DNA of 64,000 nt. Source: Rebecca billardiae RCC1528. Taxonomy: Eukaryota > Haptophyta. The position numbers and the translations under genes were made by a program. Below the pieces are notes generated by a model. The model was not told the origin of the DNA and ran no database searches. It saw only the letters and a list, made by a program, of their open reading frames with translations. Positions 39,756 to 50,197 of the stretch are shown one piece after another; positions within the stretch are counted from its first letter, which is position 1; each line of letters starts with the position of its first letter. Location: the NCBI GenBank assembly GCA_965240325.2, contig OZ251224.1, positions 3,472,001-3,536,000 on the forward strand. The letters run 5' to 3'.

Positions 39756-40007
39756 GCGCCTCCCGGAGAAATAGTATTACCTGGCAACAGTGACTGTGAC
39801 GACTGACGACTCAGTCGTAAGACAGTGTTCATCACTAAGAGTAAGACTACAGGCGGAGCAGTCGTGAGCACGCTTGCTCAGAAATTGACGCCGGACCAGT
39901 CGTTCGGCGTGCGTCCGGACGCGGTCCCGCGCGGGCAGTTTTTGAACACGCCAGGAGTGAGCGCTGCGGCGGGCGTGAGATCCCAAGCGGTGCCTGGGCG
40001 GACGGTT

Positions 40008-42563
40008 ATGACCACGGACGTCGTGTACGGCGCGATCGCGCGCGCGACCGCGCACCTCTCACAGCTGGGGGCGGACGCCGTCGCGTTCGCGGCGGAGAAG
40101 GAGGCGGAGCTTGTCCTCCGGTACGAGCTGCCCACCACCCCGGAGGGCGTCCTCTCCGTCCCAACCGCCGAGTGGCGCAACCACGTGGAAGATACGTCGC
40201 GCGTGTTTGCCGAGCTGTCGCGCGCCTCGATCAGCGCGGTGGAGGAGGAGCTGCGCGCGCTGAACAAGTCGATGCGCTCGGAGCTCGGCGTGAAGGTCGA
40301 CGAGGCCGCCTCGCGCGCCGCGGAGCGCACGCGCTACCTCTCCCAGCGCACCGAGAGCAAGGTGGAGAATGCGCGCAAGGCGGCGCTGCAGGAGGCGCAG
40401 ACGATCCTCGCGCGTGAGCGCGGCGCGATGGCGCAGGAGCTGGCGCAGCTGCGCGACGAGGTGAGCCAGCTGAAGGTTGAGGCGGCCGAGCGCTCGCACA
40501 AGAGCCGGAAGCCACGCGCCTCCCCCGCAGCGAGCACGCCCGCCGAGCGTCTCTCTCGCTCTCTCTCGAGCTCGCTGCTGCCGCCATCGTGGCCAAGCTC
40601 GCCCAGCTCCGGCGACGAGAGCGGCAGCGGCTCGGAGGGCGAGGAGCGCGCGCGCTCGTCGCGCGCGCAGCTCGAGGAGCTCCGCTCGCAGCTTGGCACC
40701 GAGCGCCGCGAGCAGGTCCGCCTGCACGAGAGCATCGGCCTGCTGCGCGTGCAGCTGAAGCGGAAGGAGGCGGCCGAGCGCGCGGCGCGCGAGTCGGCCG
40801 AGACGCGCGCCGTCGAGCTCGAGGCGCTGCGCGCGGCGCACGCCGAGCTGGACAAGCGCGCGGGCCAGAGCGCGCTGGAGGCGGCGGAGGCGAGCCGCAA
40901 GGCCGAGCGCTACCTCGCCGACCGGATCGAGCTCAAGGCGCAGCTGAAGGCCGCTGCCGAGCAGCAGCGGCTCGCAGACGCCTCGGCGGCGGGCGGCGCG
41001 AGCGTTGGGGACGTGGCCGGCGCGGCGATGGCGCACTCGGCGCTGGCGAAGCAGCGCGCGGAGCAGCTCCGCGGCGGCGCCGAGCGCGGCACGGCCACTG
41101 CCTCCACGCAGACCAAGCCGATGCCACCGCCCACCAGGCGCGCCAGCGTGGGCACGCCGACGAGCGCGGGCGCGGCCGCCGCCGGACGGCCCTCGCCCGC
41201 CGCCCGCGTCGCCCGGCGCTCCAGCCTCTCCCCGTCGCCCTCCTCCACGTCCCCGCCCTCGAGGGCGGAGGCCTCGCCAGTCGCGCTCGCGGGGAAGGCG
41301 GCCGAGTCGAGCGCGCAGCATGACGCGCCCGCGCCGCTCCGCTCGGCTCCGACGCGCACCGAAGCCGGCACGCAGTGCGACGCGGCCGTGACGACGGCCG
41401 CGCGCCCGGCCGCCACCACTGCTGAGGCTGGTGTGCAGTGCGGTGCTGCTCCTGCGGCGGAGCATGAGCGCGCGCCGGCGCGTGCCGTGACGGCCACGGC
41501 TGATGCCGGCGTGCAGGCAGCCCTCTCGCCCCCGCTCGCCGCGGCTGCCGCGGCCGTGCCCGGCACGCTCGCCGCGCCATCGCCCAGGGCCGGGCCCAGC
41601 CCAAGCGCGCCAGGCTCGCCGCGTCGGGGCTTTGCCGAGCCGAGGGCGCACGGCGGCGGCGGGGCCCACGACACGCAGCCTGCCGCCGCAGCCGGCGCGC
41701 GCGGCGCGAGCGGCGAGTGCGGCGAGAGCCTGGCCATCGCAGCGGCGGGCGTGGCCGAGGGCAGCGGGCGGCAGGTGGGCGGCTCGATGGGCCCTCGCCG
41801 CGCGCGGCCGGTCCGCTCGGCGCCCGTCAGTCGCGCCGCCACCGCCGCCAGCCTCACCGTGGGCGACGGTGCGCACGGCGCGCTCGCGGCTCACGTGCAA
41901 CTGACGAGCTCCGCGGGCGATCTGGAGGTGCGCCCGGCCGCGAGCGCGACGCAGGCGTACGCGGCAGATGAGCGCGCCGCGCAGAGCTCGGCCTCGACCC
42001 CGCGTGACCCGGCGAGCACATCCACGAGCGCCCAGCCGCACACGAACAGCCGAGCCCCGCAGCCGCACCGGGCGTACGGCTTGGGCCGTGCGGCAAGTGC
42101 CGAGCGCTCGCGCGGGCCGGTGGCCGACCCGTACGAGCGCGCGGCGCTTAAGGACGGTGGGAGCCGCTCGTGGCGGACGGCGCTGAGCGAGGTGAACCAC
42201 AGCGCGGGCTGGGGCAACAGCGCTGCCGGCTTCAGCACGCCCGCACGCGCCGGCCCGGGCGGCGTGCCGGCCGCGCAGTACGAGCACATGTTCGGCTCGG
42301 GCGGTGGCGGGGCCGTCGGCGCCGCGCGGCCGCCGACGGCCAGCGGGAGCTTCAAGAGCTTCGCGCAGGCGGCGCAGCACTTGCCCAGCCCACGCGACGC
42401 AGCGCCGCCGCCGCCAATCCAGCTGACGCGCTCGATGAGCAGCGCAACGCGCCGACCGCTCTCCACGTCCGCGAGCCGTCGGAGCAGCGCAGGCACGGAG
42501 CGTGCGGGGCCGTCACGCGCGTCGGTGGCGTCGCTCTGGGGCCTCGACGTCGCGGTCTTCTGA
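40008..42563 (+). CDS. Large coiled-coil, low-complexity protein
   Basis: 851 residues from ATG 40008 (MTTDVVYGAIARATAHLSQL). The frame is open and codon-like upstream to 39825, so an unseen first exon or earlier start is possible. The N-terminal 350 residues are helical with heptads (SVEEELRALNKSMRSELGVK-like, MAQELAQLRDEVSQLKVEAA, LGTERREQVRLHESIGLLRV), predicted coiled coil. The rest is Ala/Pro/Ser-rich and probably disordered. It contains three spaced motifs EAGTQCDAA, EAGVQCGAA and DAGVQAALS, preceded by STQTKP. Such TQT/TQC motifs resemble dynein-light-chain-type ligands found in centrosomal proteins, but that is inference. No known domain. The element A copies follow within 30-120 bp of the stop. 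Confidence 0.75.
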   Translation: MTTDVVYGAIARATAHLSQLGADAVAFAAEKEAELVLRYELPTTPEGVLSVPTAEWRNHVEDTSRVFAELSRASISAVEEELRALNKSMRSELGVKVDEAASRAAERTRYLSQRTESKVENARKAALQEAQTILARERGAMAQELAQLRDEVSQLKVEAAERSHKSRKPRASPAASTPAERLSRSLSSSLLPPSWPSSPSSGDESGSGSEGEERARSSRAQLEELRSQLGTERREQVRLHESIGLLRVQLKRKEAAERAARESAETRAVELEALRAAHAELDKRAGQSALEAAEASRKAERYLADRIELKAQLKAAAEQQRLADASAAGGASVGDVAGAAMAHSALAKQRAEQLRGGAERGTATASTQTKPMPPPTRRASVGTPTSAGAAAAGRPSPAARVARRSSLSPSPSSTSPPSRAEASPVALAGKAAESSAQHDAPAPLRSAPTRTEAGTQCDAAVTTAARPAATTAEAGVQCGAAPAAEHERAPARAVTATADAGVQAALSPPLAAAAAAVPGTLAAPSPRAGPSPSAPGSPRRGFAEPRAHGGGGAHDTQPAAAAGARGASGECGESLAIAAAGVAEGSGRQVGGSMGPRRARPVRSAPVSRAATAASLTVGDGAHGALAAHVQLTSSAGDLEVRPAASATQAYAADERAAQSSASTPRDPASTSTSAQPHTNSRAPQPHRAYGLGRAASAERSRGPVADPYERAALKDGGSRSWRTALSEVNHSAGWGNSAAGFSTPARAGPGGVPAAQYEHMFGSGGGGAVGAARPPTASGSFKSFAQAAQHLPSPRDAAPPPPIQLTRSMSSATRRPLSTSASRRSSAGTERAGPSRASVASLWGLDVAVF

Positions 42564-42591
42564 CGGCCTGGCAGCACTCTGACAGCACTAG

Positions 42592-42685
42592 CTGAGCTGT
42601 GTGCGTCTCGATCTTAGTATTCCCTTCTTAGTAATAAACGTACTGTCTGCCTGAGCTGTGTGCGTCTCTTATTCTTAGTAAACTG
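42592..42685 (-). repeat. 45-bp dispersed element A, one full and one truncated copy
   Basis: Read on the plus strand, CTGCCTGAGCTGTGTGCGTC then TCTTATTCTTAGTAAACTG lies at 42647-42685. A truncated copy GCTGAGCTGTGTGCGTCTCG-ATCTTAGTAT precedes it at about 42592-42620. Both follow the stop codon of the coiled-coil gene by 30-120 bp and have the same orientation relative to it as the copies at 482 and 29437 have to their genes. Confidence 0.8.
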
Positions 42686-43086
42686 ACACTGTACACATCA
42701 GCCTGTGACATCAGCATCATACTTTCCTGTAACCGCCGGTCGTGGTCGCCTTGCCAGCAAGTTGCCAGCCGTCCGGCAAGCTGTATTCTCTTCGGAGAGC
42801 GTGCGATGAAGGATGGCGCGGCAACCTGCCACGTGAGCCTTAATTACGCACGTTAAAACAAATAAACTGTAGCTGGCCGGCATAAAGACTGGCCGCGGAT
42901 GGACCTCAGGATGGAGGCCGTTTTGAACGCGCTCGCGCGCGGCGAGGTGAAGCGTGCAGGGGCGTTCGGCGCTGTGGGCCCCTCGAGGGCGTCAAGGTGG
43001 ACCGCGCCCAAGCGGCTGTCGCCCCCTGGAGCGGCCTCTCCGCGCCGTGCGAGTCCGCGGCGCGCGGGCGGTACACGACCTCCTGT

Positions 43087-43246
43087 CTGACGCCCGAAGG
43101 TACGAGTGGTCGGCTCCCACTGCGCCTGCCAGCGGGCGAAGTCAGCGGCAGAGCGGCCGGGAGCGTCGCCATTTCCGCAAACGCAGCAAAATGTTTATTT
43201 TCGTGTAGTTTTGCGGCCAACGACCACTCGTACCTCGGGCCGTCAG
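43087..43246. repeat. 27-bp inverted repeat upstream of EsV-1-7 gene
   Basis: Left arm CTGACGCCCGAAGGTACGAG-TGGTCGG (43087-43113). Right arm is the reverse complement of CTGACGGCCCGAGGTACGAG-TGGTCG (43220-43246). The arms match at all but about three positions and enclose about 106 bp. The right arm ends 8 bp before the ATG at 43255, so a transcript could form a hairpin next to the start codon. Confidence 0.75.
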
Positions 43247-43254
43247 AAAAAGCT

Positions 43255-44445
43255 ATGGGAGCGTCGCCACATCGGCCAGTCTTTATGGCGGTCGACCTGA
43301 AGCACCGCAAGTGCGATCACGCCGGCTGCACCACGCGGCGTTCATTCGGCATGCCGGGTGACGCGCGCCCCAGCCGATGCGCTGCGCACAAGCTGGCCGG
43401 CATGGTCGACCTGAAGCACCGCAAGTGCGATCACACCGGCTGCACCACTGTGCCTCACTTTGGCATGGCAGGTGACGCGCGCGCCAGCCGGTGCGCTGCG
43501 CACAAGCTGGCCGGCATGGTCATCCTGAAGAAGCGCAAGTGCGATCACACGGGCTGCACCACGCAGCCTCACTTCGGCATGGCAGGTGACGCGCGCGCCA
43601 GCCGGTGCGCTGCGCACAAGCTGGCTGGCATGGTCGACGTGAGCAGCCGCAAGTGTGGTCACGCGGGCTGCACCACGCGGCCTTCCTTCGGCATGCCGGG
43701 TGACGCGCGCGCCAGCCGGTGCGCTACGCACAAGCTGGCTGGCATGGTCGACCTGAAGCACCCCAAGTGCGATCACACTGGCTGCACCACGCGGCCTTAC
43801 TTCAGCATGCCGGGTGACGAGCGCGCCAGCCGGTGCGCTGCGCACAAGCTGGCTGGCATGGTCGACCTGAAGAGCCCCAAGTGCGATCACACTGGCTGCA
43901 CCACGCGGCCTTCCTTCGGCATGCCGGGTGACGCGCGCGCCAGCCGGTGCGCTGCGCACAAGCTGGCTGGCATGGTCGACCTGAAGAGCCCCAAGTGCGG
44001 TCACACTGGCTGCACCACGCGGCCTTCCTTCGGCATGCCGGGTGACGCGCGCGCCAGCCGGTGCGCTGCGCACAAGCTGGCTGGCATGGTCGACCTGAAG
44101 AACCCCAAGTGCGATCACACTGGCTGCACCACTGTGCCGTCGTTTGGCATAGCAGGTGACACGCACGCCAGCCGGTGCGCTGCGCACAAGCTGGCCGGCA
44201 TGAAGCGCCCCCGGAGTGGTGCGCACGAGCGCGGGCTGGAGCAAGACATGAGGAGCCCCAACGAGGTGACGAGCGCCGCCAAGCGACAGCCGAAGCGCAC
44301 CAGCAGCACAGCCACTGCTCCGGACGTTGTGGCACCGCGGCGGCCGCGATCATCGCAGCTGCCGCCGCTGGTCACAGCCAGCGTCGTATCGATGCCGTCG
44401 TCGCATGTACGACCCGTGGTGATGGCCAGGCGGGTGAGGGCCTGA
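43255..44445 (+). CDS. EsV-1-7 repeat protein with eight Cys/His repeats
   Basis: 396 residues from ATG 43255 (MGASPHRPVFMAVDLKHRKC); a second ATG is at 43285. Eight tandem repeats of 38 residues (114 bp) follow, from about residue 19. Each is C-x4-C-x16-C-x2-H, for example KCDHTGCTTRPSFGMPGDAR then ASRCAAHKLAGMVDLKSP. This matches exactly the EsV-1-7 motif (CX4CX16CX2H), named from an Ectocarpus virus gene and found in the brown-algal developmental regulator IMM; it probably binds zinc. The C-terminal 75 residues are basic and Ser/Pro-rich (KRPRSGAHERGLEQD, AAKRQPKRTSS), which suggests nuclear location. Repeats 5-8 are nearly identical at DNA level. Biochemical function of the family is unknown. 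Confidence 0.9.
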   Translation: MGASPHRPVFMAVDLKHRKCDHAGCTTRRSFGMPGDARPSRCAAHKLAGMVDLKHRKCDHTGCTTVPHFGMAGDARASRCAAHKLAGMVILKKRKCDHTGCTTQPHFGMAGDARASRCAAHKLAGMVDVSSRKCGHAGCTTRPSFGMPGDARASRCATHKLAGMVDLKHPKCDHTGCTTRPYFSMPGDERASRCAAHKLAGMVDLKSPKCDHTGCTTRPSFGMPGDARASRCAAHKLAGMVDLKSPKCGHTGCTTRPSFGMPGDARASRCAAHKLAGMVDLKNPKCDHTGCTTVPSFGIAGDTHASRCAAHKLAGMKRPRSGAHERGLEQDMRSPNEVTSAAKRQPKRTSSTATAPDVVAPRRPRSSQLPPLVTASVVSMPSSHVRPVVMARRVRA

Positions 44446-46720
44446 GGCTGAGCGCCCTGAGCAGTGTCATCACTTGGATCACGACACTGGAAGCCACGCC
44501 GCGCGCGCTGGCAGTATGAGCGGTACTACGGCCTACCGAGTAATTCATCTAATATAATAATAAAACTAATAATTATTATTTTAAAAAAATACGTATATAT
44601 ATATATTACTTATTGACAGTCAGTGCAAATGCCAGAGCAGTGCCAGCTCATCTGACCAGTATCTGCTGCTACTATCTAGATCGATGACGAGTATATAACT
44701 ATAATGAACTGACGCGCCACTCTAATAACCTGTCGTACGTTCGACGAATCATTTTTACACGGTCACGGTCACAGCTCCATGCAGGCTGACGGCACAGGCC
44801 TGCCGACGTACAGCTATGGCCGCCTCGATGAGGTGCGGCAATGCGCCCCTCGCCTACCTGAGCCGGTCTGTTTGTGGCGGTGTCTTCGTGCAGTGTTGGA
44901 TGGCGTGAATCACGCCTTAACCAAGTGTGCACGTGAAAACATATAGCAGTAAACTGAAGTCAGACAGCAGCCACAGCTGTCTGTACGGCGTCTGTGAGTG
45001 ACAGCACGTGTGACGCGGTACGCGAGTCGTCACTCGTCAGTCGGGATGGCGGTCACCGACGGTGGATCAGCCGGGCCTGTCATGGGACATCACTACCGTT
45101 AGTGGCGTTACGCCGACTTACGCCAACTGTTGGTGGCATCGGACGGACGGCAGACTCGCGGGAAGCATCACCGTATCGTAGTTAGTTCTGCTGTTACACT
45201 CACTCAGACTCATGATGCGCATGAATCACGCCATATGATCGATTTTGATGCAGACTGCTGTCACACCAGTTGGCGGACCCCCGTGGCCGTGCCACCACGT
45301 CCGCGCGCGGCGGCGCCGTGACCGAGCCAGTGCGGCTGCTGCCCGATGGCGGCTGGTAACGGCCCGAGCTACTGGACTGGGTTATTGGACTGCCACTACT
45401 GACTTACGGTCTCAGAAGCCTGCACTGCAGCACTACACTAAGACGTCGATGACGGAATGAAGACTGACACTCAGTCACTCACACTTCACAATGGTGTGAG
45501 TGTCAAAATCGGGCGGCGGTGTCACAAACCCAACAGGAGTCCGAGGTGCGCAGACGAAGTGACGGACGACTCGATCTGAGTGGTTGAGTCCGGCATCCCC
45601 GCCGCCGGTCCCGACGCGAGGCAACGCGGTAGCATATAGTCAATAAGACTGCTGAACCGTCTTAGACACTGTAGGCAGCAGTACTCAGTAGTTAGAATTT
45701 ACCACTGCCCTAATTAGTCTGAGCCCATGGATTCGGCAGACCGCGGGCCGCGACCGTGACCTTCGGGCGTGACAACCACTCGGAACCAGTCACTAACTCA
45801 GCAATCAGTGGCACGGACAGGCGCTATTCCCCTAGCTCGACGCTAGTCCCGAGTCCGCGCTGCGATTATTCTTAGTAGTCTACTCGGTACACAGACTCGC
45901 GGTCGGCTGTTTCGCTGCGCTTCCGATGCACGCAGCCTGCTTGCCGCGTGAACGCGAGGCGGCAATGTCGGTGTTGATTGCGTGCGTGATGTTTCCGAAG
46001 GTAGAATCGGCGACCGTGACGGTGCCCAACGTGGCAGCTGCGGTCGGTCCAATGCGGCAGCCCGAGCAACCAACATGAGGCGGGACGGACCCTCCCCACT
46101 CTGCCGCGCTACCTGGTCTCAACACGGCGGCAGATGGAAGCTCAGGACGTCCCACCTGTACGCGCACAGTACTTGACTCGACTGCCGCGCGGTGGGCGGG
46201 AGTGTGCCCTGGGCCCTCGTGTGCTCTCTACATGGCGCACTTGGAGGGCTACTGCTCAAGACAGTGCGGGTCGGGCGTCGCGCTCCCGCCGCTCCGGCAT
46301 TACGCAATCTGTAAATCACGCCAGCCGGCAAATCCGGGAGAGTTCCGTCGTTACTGCGCAGTCCGGGGCTCTTGATGCGGCATGCCCGCCGCCCAAGATA
46401 GCCACTTGGAGCTTTGGCAGCGAGCTTAGAGCCCCGCCCCGTGAGGCAAAGCGGGGGGGTGAAGAGCGGCTCGCAGACGCCGCAGACTCGGAGGCGGCGC
46501 GGCAGCTGGTGCGCGCGCGTGCGCGCTCGGGATGCGGCGAGTGCGGCCGAAGCTGCGTGTATGCCAGCTCCAGACCCGCTGCGGCAGGCTGCGAGCCCTG
46601 CGACTGGTGTACGCGTGCGCGCGCGCGTGCGCATAATTCACCTTCCATGGCTGCCCTGGCGACGCCGTGCGATGTGTGCGCGTGCAGGGCCGCGGCGGGA
46701 GCCCGATCGGACGGGCAGCG
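44446..46720. other. Long intergenic region, no supported gene
   Basis: About 2.3 kb. 44535-44620 is very AT-rich (AATAATTATTATTTTAAAAA). Motif B lies at 44921-44956. 45000-45850 is of mixed composition without protein-like frames. From 45880 to 46167 the minus strand has an open frame with GTVTVADSTFGNITHAINTD, possibly by chance. 46450-46720 is GC-rich leader of the PP2A gene. Confidence 0.4.
44921..44956 (+). repeat. Dispersed motif B, copy 2
   Basis: CCAAGTGTGCACGTGAAAAC then ATATAGCAGTAAACTGA. It differs from the 59510 copy at two or three positions. It lies 475 bp past the stop codon of the EsV-1-7 gene, in the same orientation as that gene. Confidence 0.75.
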
Positions 46721-49672
46721 ATGCTGTCCAACTTCAAGAAGAAGCTGGTACGCCTTCCGCTCGCGCCAGCTGCGCCTGCACGCCGCGCGCCCGCCCGCTG
46801 TGGGCAGAGAGTGTGTGGAGCGCCCGCGCGGCACGTGCGCTCATCACGCGGCGGCGGGCTGCCCTGCGTGCGCTGCGCCGCGCAGAACAACTATGGCGAC
46901 AAGGCGCAGTCGGCAGCGGTACGCCAACGCCCTCCCGCGCGCGCGCGTGCACGCGCGCCGCTCGCCGCACCTGCGCCGCCGGAGCGCTCGTGCGCCCGGC
47001 GCGGCGCCGGGCGGCTGTTGCGTGTCGGGAATGCCTGCGCCCGCGCGCGCGCGCCGTGCTCACGAGCGCATGCCCGGCGTGCGCCCCGTGCCCGCCGCGA
47101 GCAGACCGGAGCGAACGCGTCCAAGCCTGGCGCCAAGACAGGCTCGCCCGCCGGCGGCTCGACCGCGCCCAAGCCCGACCCGGCAAAGAGCAAGCCGGCC
47201 ACGGCGGCGCCGGGCGGCGGCAACGGCGGCAAGGCGGTAGCGTCGCCTGAGACCGCGAAGAGCTCAGCGGTCGGCGGGCAGATCGAGTCGCTGCCGCTGT
47301 TCAAAGGTGCGCGGGGTGGGTGGCGCCGGACGTGCCGCGCGGCCCGCGCGCCGCGCACCAGCGCGCGACACGGCTGGAGCGGCTGGGGTTGCGTGCGCGG
47401 GCGCGCGGGCGCGCGGGCGCGCGGGCGCGCGAGGGCGCGCGCACTCGCGTCGCCGCACCGCGGCGCGCGCGCGCACGGGCGCGGGCGTGTGCTCGGCGCG
47501 CGCGCGGCGCGGGCGCGATGTCGTGCGGCGTGGGGCTGCAGGGCCGGGCTGTGCCGCGCCGGGCCAGAGCCACCGCGTGGGCGTGCGGTGCGCCCCTGCA
47601 GCACTAGCACCGTCCGCAGTTGCGCGGCCGCCGCCTCACGCCGGCTCGTTGCCCCGTCCCTGCGCCCCGCCACCTCCGCCTGCGCCTTGCGCCTCGTGCG
47701 CTGCGCGTGCGCGCGCGCTCCCTCGGCCTCTCCCCCCGTCCCTCCCGCTCCCTCGCGCGCGCGCGCAGACGTGCCCGTCGCCGAGCGGCAGAACCTCTTC
47801 ATCCGCAAGCTGAAGCTGTGCTGCGTGCAGGTGGACTTCTCCGACATCATGGTGGACGTCAAGGCCAAGGAGATCAAGCGCATCCAGCTGCTCGAGCTTG
47901 TGGACTACATCAACAGCACCAAGAACGTGTTCAACGAGCTGACCTTCCCCGAGGTGATCGCGATGGTCAAGGCCAACCTCTTCCGCACGCTCTCGCCCTC
48001 CAACGCCTCCTCCTCCGCCATCTTCGACCCCGAGGAGGATGAGCCGACGCTCGAGCCCGCGTGGCCTCACCTCCAGTACGTCTATGAGTTCCTGCTGCGC
48101 TTCATCGTGTGCAACGAGACGGACCCGAAGGTGGTGAAGCGGTACCTGGACACGGACTTTCTGCTGCGGCTGCTCGAGCTCTTCGACTCGGAGGACCCGC
48201 GCGAGCGCGACTACCTGAAGACCATCCTGCACCGCATCTACGGCAAGTTCATGCCATACCGCGCGTTCATTCGCAAGGCCATCAACAACATCTTCTACCA
48301 GTTCGTGTACGAGACGGAGAGGTGCGCGGCGGCGTGGCGGGGGCGCGGTGCTGGTGCCGGGGCACGCGCGGCGGCGGCACGCCGAGGGCGGCACGCTGAG
48401 GGCGGTGGCTGGCGGCGCGCGCCGGGTGGCGCCAGAGCCGCGCGCGCGCGCGGGCGCGCCGCCGGGGCGCGCGCGGTGTGGGTTGAGGGCGCGGGGCGGC
48501 CGAGAGTCCGGGGCGCCCGCAGTGACGACTCACTCAAACTCGCTGATTCTTTCGAGGGCGCACGCCGCCCCCTGAGAGCCTCACTTTGGCTGTGTCTGAG
48601 CGGGCGCGCGGGCTGAGGGCTGCGCGCGCGCGCGCCGAGGGGTGTGGCGCGAGCTGCGCGGCGCCGGCGCGGACGTGCGGGCGTGGTCGGTGGGCTGGGG
48701 GGCGGCGGTGGGGCTGGCGCGGCTTTGGCCGTCGGCTGCGCGGAGGAGCTGCCGCGTGGCGTGAGCGGGGGCGGCGCGCGGGGGCCTGGCGGGAGCACGG
48801 CCAGAGGGGCGGGGGGCACCCCGCCCACTCCCCCCAGCGGGCGGCTTTGGCGCTTGAGGCAGCCGCCACCCACCGCCGCCCAGCCGGGCTGTCTGGGCGC
48901 GCGCACGCGCGTGGCCCGCGCCTCCTCCGCGCGCCCCGCTCGGGCTCACACGCGCGCCCCCGCGCCGCCGCCGCCCCGCAGGCACAACGGGATCGCCGAG
49001 CTCCTCGAGATCCTCGGCTCGATCATCAACGGGTTTGCGCTGCCGCTCAAGGAGGAGCACAAGGCCTTCCTGATGCGCGCGCTGCTGCCGCTGCACAAGG
49101 TCAAGTTCGTCGGCATGTACCACCAGCAGCTCTCGTACTGCGTGACGCAGTTCGTCGAGAAGGACCCCAAGCTCGCGGTGCCCGTGCTCAAGTCGATGCT
49201 CGCGTTCTGGCCGCTCACCTACTCGCCGAAGGAGGTCCTGTTCCTCAACGAGGTCGAGGAGATCCTCGAGATGATCCACGCCAACGAGTTCCACGCGGTC
49301 ATGGGGCCGCTCTTCACAAAGGTGGCGGCATGCATCGGCTCGCCGCACTTCCAGGTGGCGGAGCGCGCGCTCTTCCTGTGGAACAACGAGTACGTCGTCT
49401 CGCTCATCGCGCAGAACCGCGAGCAGATCCTGCCGATCGTCTTCGAGGCGCTCTACAACAACTCGCGCTCGCACTGGAACTCGACGGTGCACTCGCTCAC
49501 GTGCAACGTGGTCAAGCTCTTCATGGAGATGGACGCCAACCTCTTCGACGAGTGCAGCAACAACTACCGCACGCAGGCGGCAGAGCTCAAGGAGGCGGTG
49601 CGCGCGCGCGCGCACCGCGCGCACCGCGCACCCGCGCGCCGCCACTCACCGCGCTGCCTGCCCATCCCGCGC

Positions 49673-49715
<43 letters not shown>

Positions 49716-50197
49716 TGCGCGCCCGCCCCGCAGGCGCAACGGCGTACCGAGGCGTGGCACGAGGTCCTGCTCGAGGCGAAGAAGGCGGACGACTTCGCGC
49801 TGATCGAGCTGAACGACGCGGTGCTCTCGATGGGCGAGAAGGCGCAGCTCAACGGCGGCGAGGCGCGCGAGGAGCGCATGTTCGACGACGACGTGCTCGA
49901 CATGCATGAGATGATGGATGCAAACTACCAGCCCAACGCGGCTAAGGAGGGGGACTCGCGACGCAGGACCAACCTGCCTGGCGGAGACGCGGAGGCCAAC
50001 ATGGACAAAAAGGCGCTGCCCACAGTCTTTGGCTCGGTGCGCCGCGCGGCACGCGCGGCGCGCGACGCTCGCCGCCGCTGCCGCCCCACGCCCGCCGGCT
50101 GAAAGCGCATCGACAGCTGACGCCCGACCCCCGCGCGCGCGCGCGGTGTCGCGCCGCGCAGGCGCTAGAGGCCGGCGCAGGCGGCGGGGCGCAGTGA
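46721..50197 (+). CDS. PPP2R5: PP2A regulatory subunit B56 (B') family
   Basis: Seven exons: 46721-46747, 46886-46918, 47105-47306, 47769-48321, 48982-49597, 49734-50036 and 50162-50197, giving 589 residues. All introns are GT-AG (donors GTACGC twice, GTGCGC four times). Exon 1 encodes only MLSNFKKKL; exon 7 only [11 protein letters not shown] and the stop. A disordered Gly/Ala/Lys-rich N-terminus is followed by the HEAT-like B56 domain. Signatures are [80 protein letters not shown] and [20 protein letters not shown]. It targets the PP2A A-C dimer to LxxIxE-containing substrates. The acidic pocket region is intact. The C-terminal helix [20 protein letters not shown] is conserved in type; the last part is lineage-specific. 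Confidence 0.96.
49673..49715 (+). repeat. CCG microsatellite inside PP2A B56 intron 5
   Basis: About fourteen CCG units sit between donor GTGCGC (49598) and acceptor GCAG (49733), where a polypyrimidine tract would normally lie. Its length is likely to vary between strains. Confidence 0.85.

Larger units (their letters stand above)
42564..43254. other. Intergenic / 5' flank of EsV-1-7 gene
   Basis: It holds element A copies (42592-42685), a motif-B-like sequence at 42848-42878 and a long inverted repeat (43087-43246). The frame of the EsV-1-7 gene is open upstream of its ATG but starts with GTG and has no domain, so I treat it as leader. Confidence 0.45.

Noticed and set aside
40059-42380. 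773-codon minus-strand frame opposite the coiled-coil gene
   Set aside because: The plus strand has heptads and an organised domain layout; the minus frame is an Arg/Ala/Leu-rich shadow.
43310-44210. Regular 114-bp repeats that might suggest a CRISPR array or satellite
   Set aside because: The period is a codon multiple, the frame stays open and each unit encodes the EsV-1-7 Cys/His motif. This is a coding repeat in a eukaryote.
43255-44445. Viral insertion, because EsV-1-7 is named after an Ectocarpus virus
   Set aside because: The motif is also found in cellular algal genes. No neighbouring viral genes are present and base composition matches the host.
46134-46720. Overlapping open frames upstream of PP2A B56
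   Set aside because: Several frames are open only because the DNA is GC-rich. None joins PP2A in frame by a sensible splice, and the MLSNFKKKL start at 46721 fits better.
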